This document shows, one piece after another, positions 48,521-58,031 of a stretch of 64,000 nucleotides of DNA; the first letter of the stretch is position 1; every line of letters begins with the position of its first letter. A model generated the notes under the pieces. The model worked only from the letters and a program-made list of their open reading frames with translations. It was not told the origin of the DNA and made no database searches. The stretch is from positions 806,001 to 870,000 of the forward strand of contig NZ_JAFIBY010000001.1 of NCBI RefSeq assembly GCF_017832355.1, given 5' to 3'. The translations under genes and the position numbers were made by a program. The stretch comes from Serratia sp. PL17. Its GTDB lineage: Bacteria > Pseudomonadota > Gammaproteobacteria > Enterobacterales > Enterobacteriaceae.

Positions 48521-49504
48521 TTACTCTTGTGCAGCCAGGGCGAGATAGTCGTGGATTTTATCGACGTCAACGTTACCGCCGCTGACGATCACCCCCACTT
48601 TTTTGCCGCGCAGATCCAGTAGCGAATTCATTGCTGCCGCTGCGGCCAGGCAACCGGTCGGTTCGACCACCATTTTCATCCGTTCCATAAAGAAACGCAT
48701 CTGCCGGCAGAGTTGCGGGTCACTGACCGTCAAAATATCGTCAACGTACTCTTGAATGATGGGGAATGTCAGCGCACCCACCTGCTGGGTCTGAGCGCCG
48801 TCGGCAATCGTTTTCGGTACGGGGATGTGTACCGGTTGGCCACTGCGAAACGCCTGTTGCACGTCGTTGCCTGCCTGCGGTTCAACGCCGAACACCCGAC
48901 AGTGCGGTGACCAGTGTTTGGCTGCAACCGCGCTACCGGCCAGTAGACCACCGCCACCGGTGCACACCAACAGCACATCCAGTGGCCCGACGTCCTCAAT
49001 CAGTTCTTTGGTGGCGGTGCCCTGGCCTGCAATCACCTGTGGGTAATCGTAGGGGGGCACTATCGTCAGGCGGTGTTCAGCAGCCAGCCGTTGGGTAATG
49101 GCTTCACGGTCTTCGCTGTGGCGCTGGTAAATCACCACGTTGGCACCGTAACCGCGGGTTGCCGCCAGCTTGGTTGCCGGTGCGTCGTGCGGCATCACAA
49201 TGGTCACATTGACCCCAAGTTCGCGTGCCGCCAGTGCCATTGCCTGGGCATGGTTACCTGAGGAAAAGGCAATCACGCCCGCTTTGCGTTGCGCAGCACT
49301 CAATTGGGCAATGGCGTTATAGGCACCGCGAAACTTGAAGGCGCCTACGCGTTGGAAATTTTCACACTTGAAGAACAGCTGCGCACCGGTGAGGTTATCG
49401 GCCTGCCGAGATGTCATCACCGGTGTACGGATGGCATGTCCAGCCAGAATTTCTGCGGCGGTAGAGATATCGGCGGCGGTGATGCAATGGGGAGTTGAAC
49501 TCAT
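48521..49504 (-). CDS. PLP-dependent threonine/hydroxyaspartate dehydratase
   Basis: 327 residues of fold type II. The PLP lysine is in GAFKFRGAYNA, the glycine loop in CTGGGGLLAG, and SSGNHAQAMA is the substrate loop. No C-terminal ACT regulatory domain, so not a biosynthetic IlvA. The length and motifs fit threo-3-hydroxyaspartate ammonia-lyase or serine racemase/catabolic dehydratases. The neighbouring divergent regulator belongs to the family that includes DauR, known for amino-acid control, which favours an amino-acid catabolic role. Exact substrate unresolved. Confidence 0.83.
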   Translation of the reverse strand: MSSTPHCITAADISTAAEILAGHAIRTPVMTSRQADNLTGAQLFFKCENFQRVGAFKFRGAYNAIAQLSAAQRKAGVIAFSSGNHAQAMALAARELGVNVTIVMPHDAPATKLAATRGYGANVVIYQRHSEDREAITQRLAAEHRLTIVPPYDYPQVIAGQGTATKELIEDVGPLDVLLVCTGGGGLLAGSAVAAKHWSPHCRVFGVEPQAGNDVQQAFRSGQPVHIPVPKTIADGAQTQQVGALTFPIIQEYVDDILTVSDPQLCRQMRFFMERMKMVVEPTGCLAAAAAMNSLLDLRGKKVGVIVSGGNVDVDKIHDYLALAAQE

Positions 49505-49578
49505 GACGACCTCGCGCTGGTGAAAGGTTGATTGATTACCCGGAGATTTTAATTTACTCTTTGTAAAGTTATTGTCAA

Positions 49579-50232
49579 ATGGTTAAGTTGATGAGTGATA
49601 TCAAGCAGGAAAACGCACTGTTGCTGCGTGAAGCGGAAAAAATAGTTCAGGCGCTGGGGGCCATGTTTGCACCGAGCTGCGAAGTGGTGCTGCATGATCT
49701 CACGCAACCGGGGCGAGCCATTGTCGCCATCGCCAATAATCTGTCTAACCGCAGTATTGGCGATGCTGCCAGCGAAATGGGGCTGGAACGTATTGCCTCG
49801 CCGGATTTCCCTGATGTGGTACAGAACTATGCCAATGCTTTCCCCGACGGTCGGCCGGCCAAGAGCACGTCAATCGGCTTGCGTAACAGCCAGGGGGTTT
49901 ATGTAGCAGCCATCTGCCTCAACCTGGATGTTTCAATCTTCAACAGCGTCAACGCCATCCTGCAACAGCTGACTGCGGTGGTGCAGAGCGCGCCGCAGGT
50001 TGCGGACGAGGGCGCGCGTTCATTGTCGGACATCGCCTCAGTGATCAACACTTTTGCGGCTTCTTGTGCCACTGCGCCGCGCGCGCTCTCTTCCGAACAG
50101 CGTTTTCAGGTGATCCAATTGCTTAAGCAGCAGGGCTATCTGCAACTGCGTGGTGCGGCCACTATGGCCGCGGAAGCATTGGGTATTTCGCGGGTCTCGG
50201 TTTACAACCTGTTAAAGCGAGATGCCGGGTGA
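49579..50232 (+). CDS. YheO/DauR-type transcriptional regulator (PAS + HTH)
   Basis: 217 residues. The N-terminal PAS-like YheO domain (ALGAMFAPSCEVVLHDLTQPGRAIVAIANNLSNRSIGDAASEMGL, then KSTSIGLRNSQGVYVAAICLNLDVS) and C-terminal helix-turn-helix (AATMAAEALGISRVSVYNLLKR) match the HTH_22 family. Divergent from the dehydratase gene by 74 bp, so it likely controls that gene. An ATG at 49591 is an alternative start; neither has a strong ribosome site. Confidence 0.85.
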   Translation: MVKLMSDIKQENALLLREAEKIVQALGAMFAPSCEVVLHDLTQPGRAIVAIANNLSNRSIGDAASEMGLERIASPDFPDVVQNYANAFPDGRPAKSTSIGLRNSQGVYVAAICLNLDVSIFNSVNAILQQLTAVVQSAPQVADEGARSLSDIASVINTFAASCATAPRALSSEQRFQVIQLLKQQGYLQLRGAATMAAEALGISRVSVYNLLKRDAG

Positions 50233-50349
50233 CCTGCTGCGGTTAGCCCGAACGGCGGAATAAAAGGCGTCAGGGTGGTTCCCTAAACGAGGTATAGCCT
50301 TTATTATCCTTGATCACTTTGCTTAAGCTACGGCCACAAAACGGATTTC

Positions 50350-51552
50350 ATGTATCAACCTGTCGCGTTATTCATTGGCCTGCGCTATATGCGCGGGCGG
50401 GCCTCAGATCGCTTCGGGCGGTTTGTTTCCTGGCTTTCCACCATCGGCATTACGCTGGGGGTGATGGCGTTGGTCACCGTATTGTCGGTGATGAACGGTT
50501 TTGAAAAGGATCTGGAGAACAACATTCTCGGCCTGATGCCGCAGGCGTTGATCACTAGCCCTCAGGGGTCGATCAACCCGCAACAAATTCCTGCCTCGGT
50601 GGCGCAGGGGCTGCAGGGCGTTAACCGCGTTGCACCGTTAACCACCGGTGACGTGGTGCTGCAAAGCGCTCGCAGCGTGGCGGTGGGGGTTATGTTAGGG
50701 GTAAACCCGGACGAAGCTGATCCCTTGACGCCGTTTCTGGTGAACGTCAAACAGCAGCTGTTACAGCCGGGCCAGTACAATATCATCCTTGGCGAACAGC
50801 TTGCCGGGCAGCTTGGCGTCAAACGCGGCGATCCGCTGCGGGTGATGGTGCCGAGCGCCAGCCAATTTACGCCGATGGGCCGCATTCCCATTCAACGTCT
50901 GTTTACTGTGGTCGGCACTTTCCATGCGAACAGTGAAGTTGATGGTACCCAGATGCTGGTCAATCAGCAGGATGCTTCACGCCTGCTGCGCTATCCGGCA
51001 GGCAATATCACGGGGTGGCGTTTGTTCCTGCAACAGCCGCTGACGGTTGACACGCTGAGCCAACAAAAATTGCCTCAGGGCACCGAATGGAAAGACTGGC
51101 GCGAACGTAAAGGCGAGTTGTTCCAGGCGGTGCGCATGGAGAAAAACATGATGGGGCTGCTGCTCAGCCTGATCGTGGCAGTGGCGGCGTTCAACATTAT
51201 TACGTCACTCGGTCTGCTGGTTATGGAAAAGCAGGGTGAAGTCGCCATTTTGCAAACACAGGGCCTGACACGTCGACAAATCATGGCGGTGTTTATGGTG
51301 CAGGGCGCGAGTGCGGGCATTATCGGCTCGTTGCTCGGCACGCTGTTAGGCGTGCTACTGGCCACCAACCTGAATAATCTGATGCCGATTCTTGGCGCAT
51401 TGATTGACGGCGCATCGTTGCCGGTGGCGGTTGACCCGTTGCAGGTGACGATCATTGCCGTGGCGGCGATGGCGGTTTCCCTGTTGTCCACGCTTTACCC
51501 TTCATGGCGCGCTGCCGCCGTACAACCCGCTGAGGCTTTACGTTATGAGTAA
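50350..51552 (+). CDS. lolC: lipoprotein-releasing ABC transporter permease LolC
   Basis: 400 residues. TM1 after [24 protein letters not shown], a large periplasmic domain (about 50-265) that docks LolA, and three C-terminal TM segments ([42 protein letters not shown]). MacB-type fold. Works with LolD and LolE to extract outer-membrane lipoproteins from the inner membrane. Its end overlaps the lolD start by 8 nt. Confidence 0.96.
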   Translation: MYQPVALFIGLRYMRGRASDRFGRFVSWLSTIGITLGVMALVTVLSVMNGFEKDLENNILGLMPQALITSPQGSINPQQIPASVAQGLQGVNRVAPLTTGDVVLQSARSVAVGVMLGVNPDEADPLTPFLVNVKQQLLQPGQYNIILGEQLAGQLGVKRGDPLRVMVPSASQFTPMGRIPIQRLFTVVGTFHANSEVDGTQMLVNQQDASRLLRYPAGNITGWRLFLQQPLTVDTLSQQKLPQGTEWKDWRERKGELFQAVRMEKNMMGLLLSLIVAVAAFNIITSLGLLVMEKQGEVAILQTQGLTRRQIMAVFMVQGASAGIIGSLLGTLLGVLLATNLNNLMPILGALIDGASLPVAVDPLQVTIIAVAAMAVSLLSTLYPSWRAAAVQPAEALRYE

Positions 51553-52249
51553 CCATCTTTTGTTGCAGTGCGACAACCTGTGCAAGACCTATCAGGAAGG
51601 CAACCTGCATACCGACGTACTGCGCAATGTCAGTTTTGCTATGCAGCCGGGCGAGATGATGGCGATTGTCGGTAGTTCAGGCTCCGGCAAAAGTACCTTA
51701 TTGCACCTGTTGGGGGGGCTGGACTCCCCAACCTCCGGCGAGGTGATCTACAAAGGTCAGTCAATGAATACCTTGTCTTCGGCGGCCAAAGCCGAGCTGC
51801 GCAACCGCCAGCTTGGCTTCATCTATCAGTTCCACCATCTGTTGCCGGACTTTACTGCACTGGAAAACGCCGCAATGCCGCTGTTGATCGGCGGTATAAA
51901 GCCGGCACAGGCGCAAGAAAAAGCGCTGGAGATGCTGGCGGCGGTCGGGTTGGCAAAACGCAGCAAGCACCGGCCTTCAGAATTGTCCGGCGGTGAGCGC
52001 CAGCGCGTGGCCATTGCGCGTGCGTTGGTGAATAACCCGTCGTTGGTGTTAGCGGATGAGCCGACCGGTAATTTGGATAAACGTACGGCCGACAGCATCT
52101 TTGATCTGCTCGGTGAGTTGAACGTGCGCCAGGGTACGGCGTTCCTGGTGGTAACCCATGATCTGCAACTGGCGAAGCGTCTTAGCCGCCAATTGGAAAT
52201 GGCCGACGGCCATCTGCAGGCCCAGTTGACCCTGTTGGGGGCTGAGTAA
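51545..52249 (+). CDS. lolD: lipoprotein-releasing ABC transporter ATPase LolD
   Basis: 234 residues. Walker [10 protein letters not shown], signature [15 protein letters not shown], Walker [13 protein letters not shown], and the H-loop TH in [11 protein letters not shown]. The LolD motif region [25 protein letters not shown] is present. The start at 51545 lies within the lolC end; the stop overlaps lolE by 1 nt. Confidence 0.97.
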   Translation: MSNHLLLQCDNLCKTYQEGNLHTDVLRNVSFAMQPGEMMAIVGSSGSGKSTLLHLLGGLDSPTSGEVIYKGQSMNTLSSAAKAELRNRQLGFIYQFHHLLPDFTALENAAMPLLIGGIKPAQAQEKALEMLAAVGLAKRSKHRPSELSGGERQRVAIARALVNNPSLVLADEPTGNLDKRTADSIFDLLGELNVRQGTAFLVVTHDLQLAKRLSRQLEMADGHLQAQLTLLGAE

Positions 52250-53496
52250 TGGCGGGTGCGTCACTTTCCTTTCTGACGGCTCTGCGTTTCAGCCGTGGGC
52301 GCAAGCGCGGTGGCATGGTGTCGTTGATCTCGGTGATCTCCACCATCGGGATCGCCTTGGGCGTTGCCGTGCTGATTGTTGGCCTGAGCGCGATGAATGG
52401 TTTTGAGCGCGAACTGAAAAACCGTATTTTGGCCGTGGTCCCCCATGGCGAAATCGAACCGGTGAAACAGCCATTTAAAGATTGGCCGTCGATTCTGCAA
52501 CGGGTAGAAAAAGTGCCAGGCATAGCGGCTGCCGCGCCTTATATTAACTTTACCGGCCTGATGGAAAATGGCGCGCAACTGCGTGCGGTCGGGGTCAAAG
52601 GGGTTGATCCGCAGCAGGAAAACCAACTCAGTGCGTTGCCGAAATACGTCCAAGGCGATGCCTGGGCTAATTTTAAAAGCGGTGAGCAGCAGGTGATCCT
52701 GGGTAAGGGCGTTGCTGATGCATTGGGCGTCAAGCAGGGCAGCTATGTGACGGTGATGATCCCTAACAGCGATCCGCAAATGAAGCTGTTGCAACCGAAG
52801 CGTATCCGTTTGCACGTAACGGGTATTTTGCAGCTCAGTGGCCAGCTCGATCACAGCCTGGCGATGGTGCCCCTGGCCGACGCTCAGCAATATCTGGATA
52901 TGGGCGACAGCGTGACGGGGATTGCCATCAAGGTTAACGATGTGTTTGCCGCCAATAAGCTGGTGCGCGATGCGGGCGAAGTCACCAACGCTTATGTTTA
53001 TATCAAGAGCTGGATTGGTACCTATGGCTACATGTACCGTGATATTCAGATGATTCGCGCCATCATGTATCTGGCAATGGTGCTGGTGATCGGCGTCGCC
53101 TGTTTCAATATCGTCTCCACGTTGGTGATGGCGGTGAAAGACAAGAGCGGTGATATTGCGGTGCTGCGTACTCTGGGTGCCAAAGACGGCTTTATTCGCG
53201 CCATCTTTATCTGGTACGGTCTGCTGGCCGGGCTGGTGGGCAGCGTCAGCGGGGTCGTGGTGGGGGTTATCGCGTCGTTGCAACTGACCAACATCATTAA
53301 AGGAGTGGAAAAACTGATGGGGCATTCATTCCTGTCGGGCGATATCTACTTCATCGACTTCCTGCCTTCTGAGTTGCACTGGCTGGACGTGTTGATTGTA
53401 CTGGTGACGGCGTTGGTGCTCAGCCTGTTGGCAAGTTGGTATCCAGCCAGGCGTGCCAGCCGTATTGATCCGGCACGCGTATTGAGCGGTCAATAA
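52249..53496 (+). CDS. lolE: lipoprotein-releasing ABC transporter permease LolE
   Basis: 415 residues, paralogous to Lol[54 protein letters not shown] at the N-terminus, a periplasmic domain, and C-terminal TMs including [33 protein letters not shown]. Binds the substrate lipoprotein. Coupled to lolD and closed by a terminator. Confidence 0.96.
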   Translation: MAGASLSFLTALRFSRGRKRGGMVSLISVISTIGIALGVAVLIVGLSAMNGFERELKNRILAVVPHGEIEPVKQPFKDWPSILQRVEKVPGIAAAAPYINFTGLMENGAQLRAVGVKGVDPQQENQLSALPKYVQGDAWANFKSGEQQVILGKGVADALGVKQGSYVTVMIPNSDPQMKLLQPKRIRLHVTGILQLSGQLDHSLAMVPLADAQQYLDMGDSVTGIAIKVNDVFAANKLVRDAGEVTNAYVYIKSWIGTYGYMYRDIQMIRAIMYLAMVLVIGVACFNIVSTLVMAVKDKSGDIAVLRTLGAKDGFIRAIFIWYGLLAGLVGSVSGVVVGVIASLQLTNIIKGVEKLMGHSFLSGDIYFIDFLPSELHWLDVLIVLVTALVLSLLASWYPARRASRIDPARVLSGQ

Positions 53497-53505
53497 TCAA
53501 AATCA

Positions 53506-53535
53506 GGGGAGGCAGCGATGCCGCCCCATTTTTTT
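53506..53535 (+). terminator. terminator of lolCDE
   Basis: GGGGAGGCA / TGCCGCCCC stem with one mismatch, then A and seven T residues, ending 16 bp before nagK. Confidence 0.85.
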
Positions 53536-53551
53536 AGCCTAAGGGTGGGTT

Positions 53552-54472
53552 ATGTACTACGGTTTCGATATGGGCGGCACCAAGATTGAGCTGGGCGTGT
53601 TTGATGCAGACCTGCAACGCATTTGGCAAAAAAGGGTGCCGACACCGCGTGACGATTATCAGCAGCTGCTGGCAACGTTGCGCGATCTGACCTTTGAGGC
53701 GGATGCGTTCTGTGGCCAACAGGGCATGGTGGGTATCGGCATTCCGGGGCTGCCCAACGACGATGATGGTACGGTATTCACGGCTAACGTCCCGGCGGCG
53801 ATGGGGCAACGCTTACCACTGGATCTGGCTGAGCTGATTGGTCGTGACGTGCGTATTGATAACGACGCCAACTGTTTTGCGCTGTCGGAGGCCTGGGACG
53901 ACGAGTTCCGTCACTATCCAACGGTGTTGGGCATTATCCTTGGCACCGGGGTGGGCGGCGGGTTGATCGTCGACGGCAAAGTGGTCTCCGGGCGTAACTA
54001 TATCGCTGGCGAATTTGGCCATTTCCGCCTGCCGGTGGATGCGCTTGACGTGCTGGGGCATGATATACCTCGCGTTCCTTGTGGCTGCGGCCATCAAGGT
54101 TGCATCGAAAATTACATTTCTGGTCGCGGTTTTGAGTGGATGTACGCCCACTTTTATCAGCAGCACTTGCCTGCACAGCAGATTATTGCGCATTATCAGT
54201 CGGGTGAGCCGCAGGCGGTGGCTCATGTCGAACGTTTTATGGATGTTCTGGCGATATGCCTGGGCAATTTACTGACCATTATTGATCCACATCTGGTGGT
54301 GATTGGTGGCGGGTTATCGAATTTTGAAGCCATCTACCAGGCGTTACCCGAGCGTTTACCCGCGCATCTGTTGCGTGTGGCCAAGTTGCCACGAATTGAA
54401 AAAGCGCGCTATGGGGACGCGGGTGGCGTACGTGGGGCTGCGTTCCTCAATTTGGTTCACAGGGAAAAGTAA
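53552..54472 (+). CDS. nagK: N-acetyl-D-glucosamine kinase
   Basis: 306-residue ROK-family kinase. [14 protein letters not shown], the catalytic [10 protein letters not shown] region, and the zinc-binding [17 protein letters not shown]. Phosphorylates GlcNAc recovered from cell-wall recycling. Same place as in E. coli, between lolE and cobB. Confidence 0.95.
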   Translation: MYYGFDMGGTKIELGVFDADLQRIWQKRVPTPRDDYQQLLATLRDLTFEADAFCGQQGMVGIGIPGLPNDDDGTVFTANVPAAMGQRLPLDLAELIGRDVRIDNDANCFALSEAWDDEFRHYPTVLGIILGTGVGGGLIVDGKVVSGRNYIAGEFGHFRLPVDALDVLGHDIPRVPCGCGHQGCIENYISGRGFEWMYAHFYQQHLPAQQIIAHYQSGEPQAVAHVERFMDVLAICLGNLLTIIDPHLVVIGGGLSNFEAIYQALPERLPAHLLRVAKLPRIEKARYGDAGGVRGAAFLNLVHREK

Positions 54473-54483
54473 GGAGAGAGTTA

Positions 54484-55320
54484 ATGCACACTCGCCATCG
54501 GCTGTGTCAGTTTCGCAAGAGTAAGCATGTGCTGCATCAGCGCTTTCGTTCGCGGATTTTTCATCGCGATACCATGGCGGCGGCCGAGCTGAAGAAGCCG
54601 TTTGTCGTGGTGTTGACCGGGGCCGGGATCTCGGCCGAGTCAGGTATCCGTACTTTCCGCGCCGCAGACGGTTTGTGGGAAGAGCACCGTGTGGAAGATG
54701 TCGCTACGCCGGAAGGCTATCAGCGCGATCCGCAACTTGTGCAGGCGTTTTACAATGAACGCCGCCGGCAGCTACAGTCCCCGGAGATTGCCCCTAATGC
54801 GGCACACCGCGCATTGGCGGATCTGGAAGCCTGGTTGGGGGATAACTTCCTGCTGGTGACGCAGAATATCGATAATCTGCATGAGCGTGCCGGCAGTTCG
54901 CGCGTGTTGCATATGCACGGTGAACTGTTGAAAGTCCGCTGCACCAGTTCCGGGCAGGTATTCGACTGGCCGGAGGATCTCAGCGTGGACGATCGCTGCC
55001 ATTGCTGCCAATTCCCGGCGCCTTTGCGGCCACACGTGGTGTGGTTCGGCGAAATGCCGCTGGGCATGGATGAAATCTATCAGGCGCTGGCCAAGGCCGA
55101 TTTCTTTGTGGCTATTGGCACTTCGGGCCACGTTTATCCGGCTGCGGGTTTTGTACACGAGGCACGCTTGGGCGGCGCGCACACCATGGAACTGAATCTG
55201 GAGCCCAGCCAGGTAGAAAGTCAGTTTGATGAAAAACACTATGGTCCTGCCAGTGCGGTAGTACCACGGTTCGTGCACAAATTCCTGGTTGGGAAAGTCG
55301 AAAGAGCCGATCAACCTTAA
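54484..55320 (+). CDS. cobB: NAD-dependent protein deacylase CobB
   Basis: 278-residue sirtuin. GAGIS (46-50), TQNIDNLH (126-133), catalytic His145 (LHMHGE) and zinc cysteines 153, 172, 174, 175. Tyr90 and Arg93 form the Y-x2-R pair that lets SIRT5-type enzymes remove succinyl groups as well as acetyl. The Arg-rich N-terminal extension ([15 protein letters not shown]) corresponds to the long E. coli isoform, so the ATG at 54484 is kept; an internal start at Met31 would give the short form. Confidence 0.95.
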   Translation: MHTRHRLCQFRKSKHVLHQRFRSRIFHRDTMAAAELKKPFVVVLTGAGISAESGIRTFRAADGLWEEHRVEDVATPEGYQRDPQLVQAFYNERRRQLQSPEIAPNAAHRALADLEAWLGDNFLLVTQNIDNLHERAGSSRVLHMHGELLKVRCTSSGQVFDWPEDLSVDDRCHCCQFPAPLRPHVVWFGEMPLGMDEIYQALAKADFFVAIGTSGHVYPAAGFVHEARLGGAHTMELNLEPSQVESQFDEKHYGPASAVVPRFVHKFLVGKVERADQP

Positions 55321-55327
55321 CGCTGGT

Positions 55328-55358
55328 TTCAGGGCGCAGCCTGTGGCGTCCTGAACTT
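55328..55358 (+). terminator. probable terminator of cobB
   Basis: TTCAGGGCGC / GCGTCCTGAA arms with one mismatch followed by CTTTCTCCTT, just after the cobB stop. Confidence 0.45.
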
Positions 55359-55577
55359 TCTCCTTCACACCTTGATGTTTGCCCGCCTGCTTAGCCGCTT
55401 TGCGCCACCGGCCTACCCATGTTGTTCAACGCTCCACCATCGATGAACGAACCCGCACCGCTGTAATTATCACTGCAATTAATGATTTCCGTTAAATCTG
55501 GGTAAAAATGACCTGTCTCAATATTTGATCCGAACCGGTTCCGCATAATGAAACGCGATATTCTGAGGGCGGATACC

Positions 55578-56807
55578 ATGGATAAACTACTAGATCGCTT
55601 TTTTAACTACGTCTCATTCGACACGCAATCTAAAGCGAACGTCAAACATGTGCCGAGCACCGACGGGCAATTGAAGCTGGCGCGCGCGTTGCAGCAGGAA
55701 ATGATTGAATTGGGGTTTGAACGGGTGTCGCTCAGCGAGCATGGCTGCGTTATGGGCACCTTGCCGGGGAACGTTGCCTGGCCCGTGCCGGCAATTGGGT
55801 TTATTTCGCATCTGGATACGTCACCAGACTTTAGCGGAAAGCACGTTAACCCGCAGATCGTCGAGAATTACCGCGGTGGCGATATTGCGCTCGGCATCGG
55901 CGATGAAGTGTTATCACCGGTGATGTTTCCGATCCTGCACCACATGTTGGGGCAGACACTGATCACCACCGACGGTAAAACGCTGCTCGGTGCTGATGAT
56001 AAAGCGGGTATTGCCGAGATATTGACCGCCATGGTGCGGCTACAACAGCGTAAGATCCCACACGGTGATATCCGCGTGGCCTTCACGCCGGATGAAGAGG
56101 TCGGTAAAGGCGCTCGGTTGTTTGACGTTGCAGAGTTCAATGCCGAGTGGGCCTATACCGTAGACGGTGGCGGCGTGGGTGAACTGGAGTGTGAAAACTT
56201 CAATGCGGCGTCAGTAACGGTGAAAATTGTCGGTAATAACGTGCACCCGGGGAGCGCCAAAGGGGTAATGGTGAACGCACTGTCTCTCGCGACCCGTATT
56301 CAGCAGGCACTACCGGCGGACGAAACCCCGGAAACCACCACGGGTTATGAGGGGTTTTATCATCTCAGCAGCCTTAAGGGGAGCGTTGAACGCGCCGAGA
56401 TGCACTACATTCTGCGAGATTTCGAGCGTGACGGTTTTGAAGCGCGCAAACGCCGGATGATCGAGATCGCTCAGCAGGTGGGTAAAGGCCTGCCGCGTGA
56501 TTGCTATATTGAGGTGGCGATCGAAGACAGTTATTACAACATGCGCGAGCAGGTGGCTGAGCATCCCCATGTGATTGCGCTGGCGCAACAGGCAATGCGC
56601 GACTGTGATATTGAACCTGTCATGAAGCCCATTCGTGGCGGCACCGACGGGGCACAGCTGTCGTTCCGCGGTTTGCCGTGCCCGAACTTGTTTACCGGCG
56701 GTTATAACTACCACTGCAAGCATGAGTTTGTTTCCCTGGAAGGGATGGAGCAGGCGGTGGCGGTTATTATGCGCATCGCGGCGCTGACGGCCGAACGCGC
56801 AAAATAA
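55578..56807 (+). CDS. pepT: peptidase T (tripeptidase)
   Basis: 409 residues from the ATG at 55578 (GAGGGCGG upstream), one longer than E. coli PepT. An upstream ATG at 55548 adds ten unlike residues. M20 metallopeptidase: His78 and Asp80 (SHLD), Asp140 (GADDKAG), Glu173/174 (DEEVG), and the C-terminal [12 protein letters not shown] histidine. Removes N-terminal residues from tripeptides in the cytosol. Confidence 0.96.
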   Translation: MDKLLDRFFNYVSFDTQSKANVKHVPSTDGQLKLARALQQEMIELGFERVSLSEHGCVMGTLPGNVAWPVPAIGFISHLDTSPDFSGKHVNPQIVENYRGGDIALGIGDEVLSPVMFPILHHMLGQTLITTDGKTLLGADDKAGIAEILTAMVRLQQRKIPHGDIRVAFTPDEEVGKGARLFDVAEFNAEWAYTVDGGGVGELECENFNAASVTVKIVGNNVHPGSAKGVMVNALSLATRIQQALPADETPETTTGYEGFYHLSSLKGSVERAEMHYILRDFERDGFEARKRRMIEIAQQVGKGLPRDCYIEVAIEDSYYNMREQVAEHPHVIALAQQAMRDCDIEPVMKPIRGGTDGAQLSFRGLPCPNLFTGGYNYHCKHEFVSLEGMEQAVAVIMRIAALTAERAK

Positions 56808-56823
56808 CACCGATTACACTCGT

Positions 56824-56829
56824 TATAAT
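56824..56829 (+). promoter_or_regulatory. -10 element upstream of hcxB
   Basis: A perfect TATAAT, 16 bp after the pepT stop. No good -35 hexamer at 16-18 bp. Start of transcription would fall near 56836, so the leader would consist mainly of the hairpin at 56851. Confidence 0.5.
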
Positions 56830-56850
56830 TGCTTGCCGCAACAAGGGTTT

Positions 56851-56886
56851 GCTCCTAGTGTGGGACATATATCCAGCACTAGGAGC
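56851..56886 (+). promoter_or_regulatory. hairpin covering the hcxB ribosome binding site
   Basis: Perfect 10-bp arms GCTCCTAGTG / CACTAGGAGC, extended inside by TGG / CCA. The right arm contains the AGGAG that serves the ATG at 56893, so folding would hide it. This suggests translational control by ligand, temperature or a partner RNA. Confidence 0.65.
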
Positions 56887-56892
56887 CTTATC

Positions 56893-57981
56893 ATGAGCAC
56901 TGAACACCGTATCGATCGCCAATGCCTTGAACAGTTTGTACAGGCTATTTGGCGCCATGCCGGCAGCACGGAGCGGGAAGCCGCACTGGTGGCGGATCAT
57001 TTAGTCCAGGCCAATTTGGCTGGGCACGATTCGCATGGCGTCGGCATGATCCCAAGCTACATGGCATCGTTGGCGCAAGGGCATTTACAACTGAATGTCC
57101 ATGCTCAGGTGGTGCGCGATGCGGGGGCCGTGCTGACGATTGATGGTGGCCAGGGATTTGGCCAGGTGGTGGCCAGCGAAGCGATGGATAAAGGGATTGA
57201 ACGCGCTCGGCAATTGGGGCTGGCGGCGGTGGCGTTGCATAATTCACACCATATTGGCCGTATTGGTCACTGGGCTGAACAGTGTGCACGTGCCGGTTTT
57301 ATCTCCATTCATTTTGTCAACGTGGTGGGCGATCCCATGGTGGCGCCGTTCGGTGGCAGCGATCGTCGTTTTGGCACTAACCCATTCTGCGTCATTTTTC
57401 CCCGTCCCGATAAACAACCGCTGTTGTTGGATTTTGCCACCAGTGGCATTGCTTTTGGCAAAACGCGCGTGGCCTACAACAAGGGCCAGAGCGTCGCGCC
57501 TGGTTATCTTATCGATCACCAGGGGCAACCAACGACGGAGCCTTGCGTGATGCACGAGCCGCCGTTTGGCTCGCTGTTGCCCTTCGGTGCGCATAAAGGG
57601 TATGCGCTGGCCACGTTGTGCGAAATTCTCGGTGGTGCGCTGTCCGGTGGGCGTACCACCCATGACGCGACGTTGAAATCTGACAGCGACGCCATATTCA
57701 ACTGTATGACCACCCTCATTCTCAACCCGGAGGCCTTTGCTGCGCCGGAAATGCAGAATGAAGCAGAGGCGTTTATCGACTGGGTGAAGGCTTCTCCCCC
57801 AAGCGACGGACAGCCGATTGCAGTTCCCGGGGAATGGGAGGCGGCGAACCGCGTGGCGCGGTTGCAACAGGGCATCCCGATAGATGCAAATACCTGGCAG
57901 CAAATCTGTGCGGCAGCGCAACAGGTCGGAATGCCGGACCATGAACTGGAAAACTACCGGACGAAGGTCTTACGGGGATAA
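56893..57981 (+). CDS. hcxB: hydroxycarboxylate dehydrogenase HcxB (YbiC), Ldh2 family
   Basis: 362 residues of the malate/L-lactate dehydrogenase (Ldh2/MDH2) family, very similar to E. coli YbiC/HcxB: LAGHDSHGVGMIPSYM, AVALHNSHHIGRIGHWAEQCA, PMVAPFGGSDRRFGTNPFC, LLDFATSGIAFGKTRVA, HKGYALATLCEILGGALSGG. NAD(P)-dependent reduction of 2-oxo acids or oxidation of hydroxy acids. The ATG at 56893 has AGGAG, though it lies within a stem. Placed between pepT and roxA, unlike in E. coli. Confidence 0.92.
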   Translation: MSTEHRIDRQCLEQFVQAIWRHAGSTEREAALVADHLVQANLAGHDSHGVGMIPSYMASLAQGHLQLNVHAQVVRDAGAVLTIDGGQGFGQVVASEAMDKGIERARQLGLAAVALHNSHHIGRIGHWAEQCARAGFISIHFVNVVGDPMVAPFGGSDRRFGTNPFCVIFPRPDKQPLLLDFATSGIAFGKTRVAYNKGQSVAPGYLIDHQGQPTTEPCVMHEPPFGSLLPFGAHKGYALATLCEILGGALSGGRTTHDATLKSDSDAIFNCMTTLILNPEAFAAPEMQNEAEAFIDWVKASPPSDGQPIAVPGEWEAANRVARLQQGIPIDANTWQQICAAAQQVGMPDHELENYRTKVLRG

Positions 57982-57984
57982 AAA

Positions 57985-58012
57985 AAGCCACCCGCCGAAA
58001 AGCGGGTGGCTT
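57985..58012 (-). terminator. terminator of roxA (and end of hcxB)
   Basis: AAGCCACCCGC / GCGGGTGGCTT with a 6-nt loop. On the minus strand it is followed by a run of T (plus-strand A run at 57979-57986). Confidence 0.88.
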
Positions 58013-58031
58013 GATGAGACAGTACTCAGCT

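Noticed and set aside
54484-55320. Starting CobB at the internal Met31
   Set aside because: The Arg-rich extension matches the long E. coli isoform, so the upstream ATG is kept, with the short form as a possible second product.
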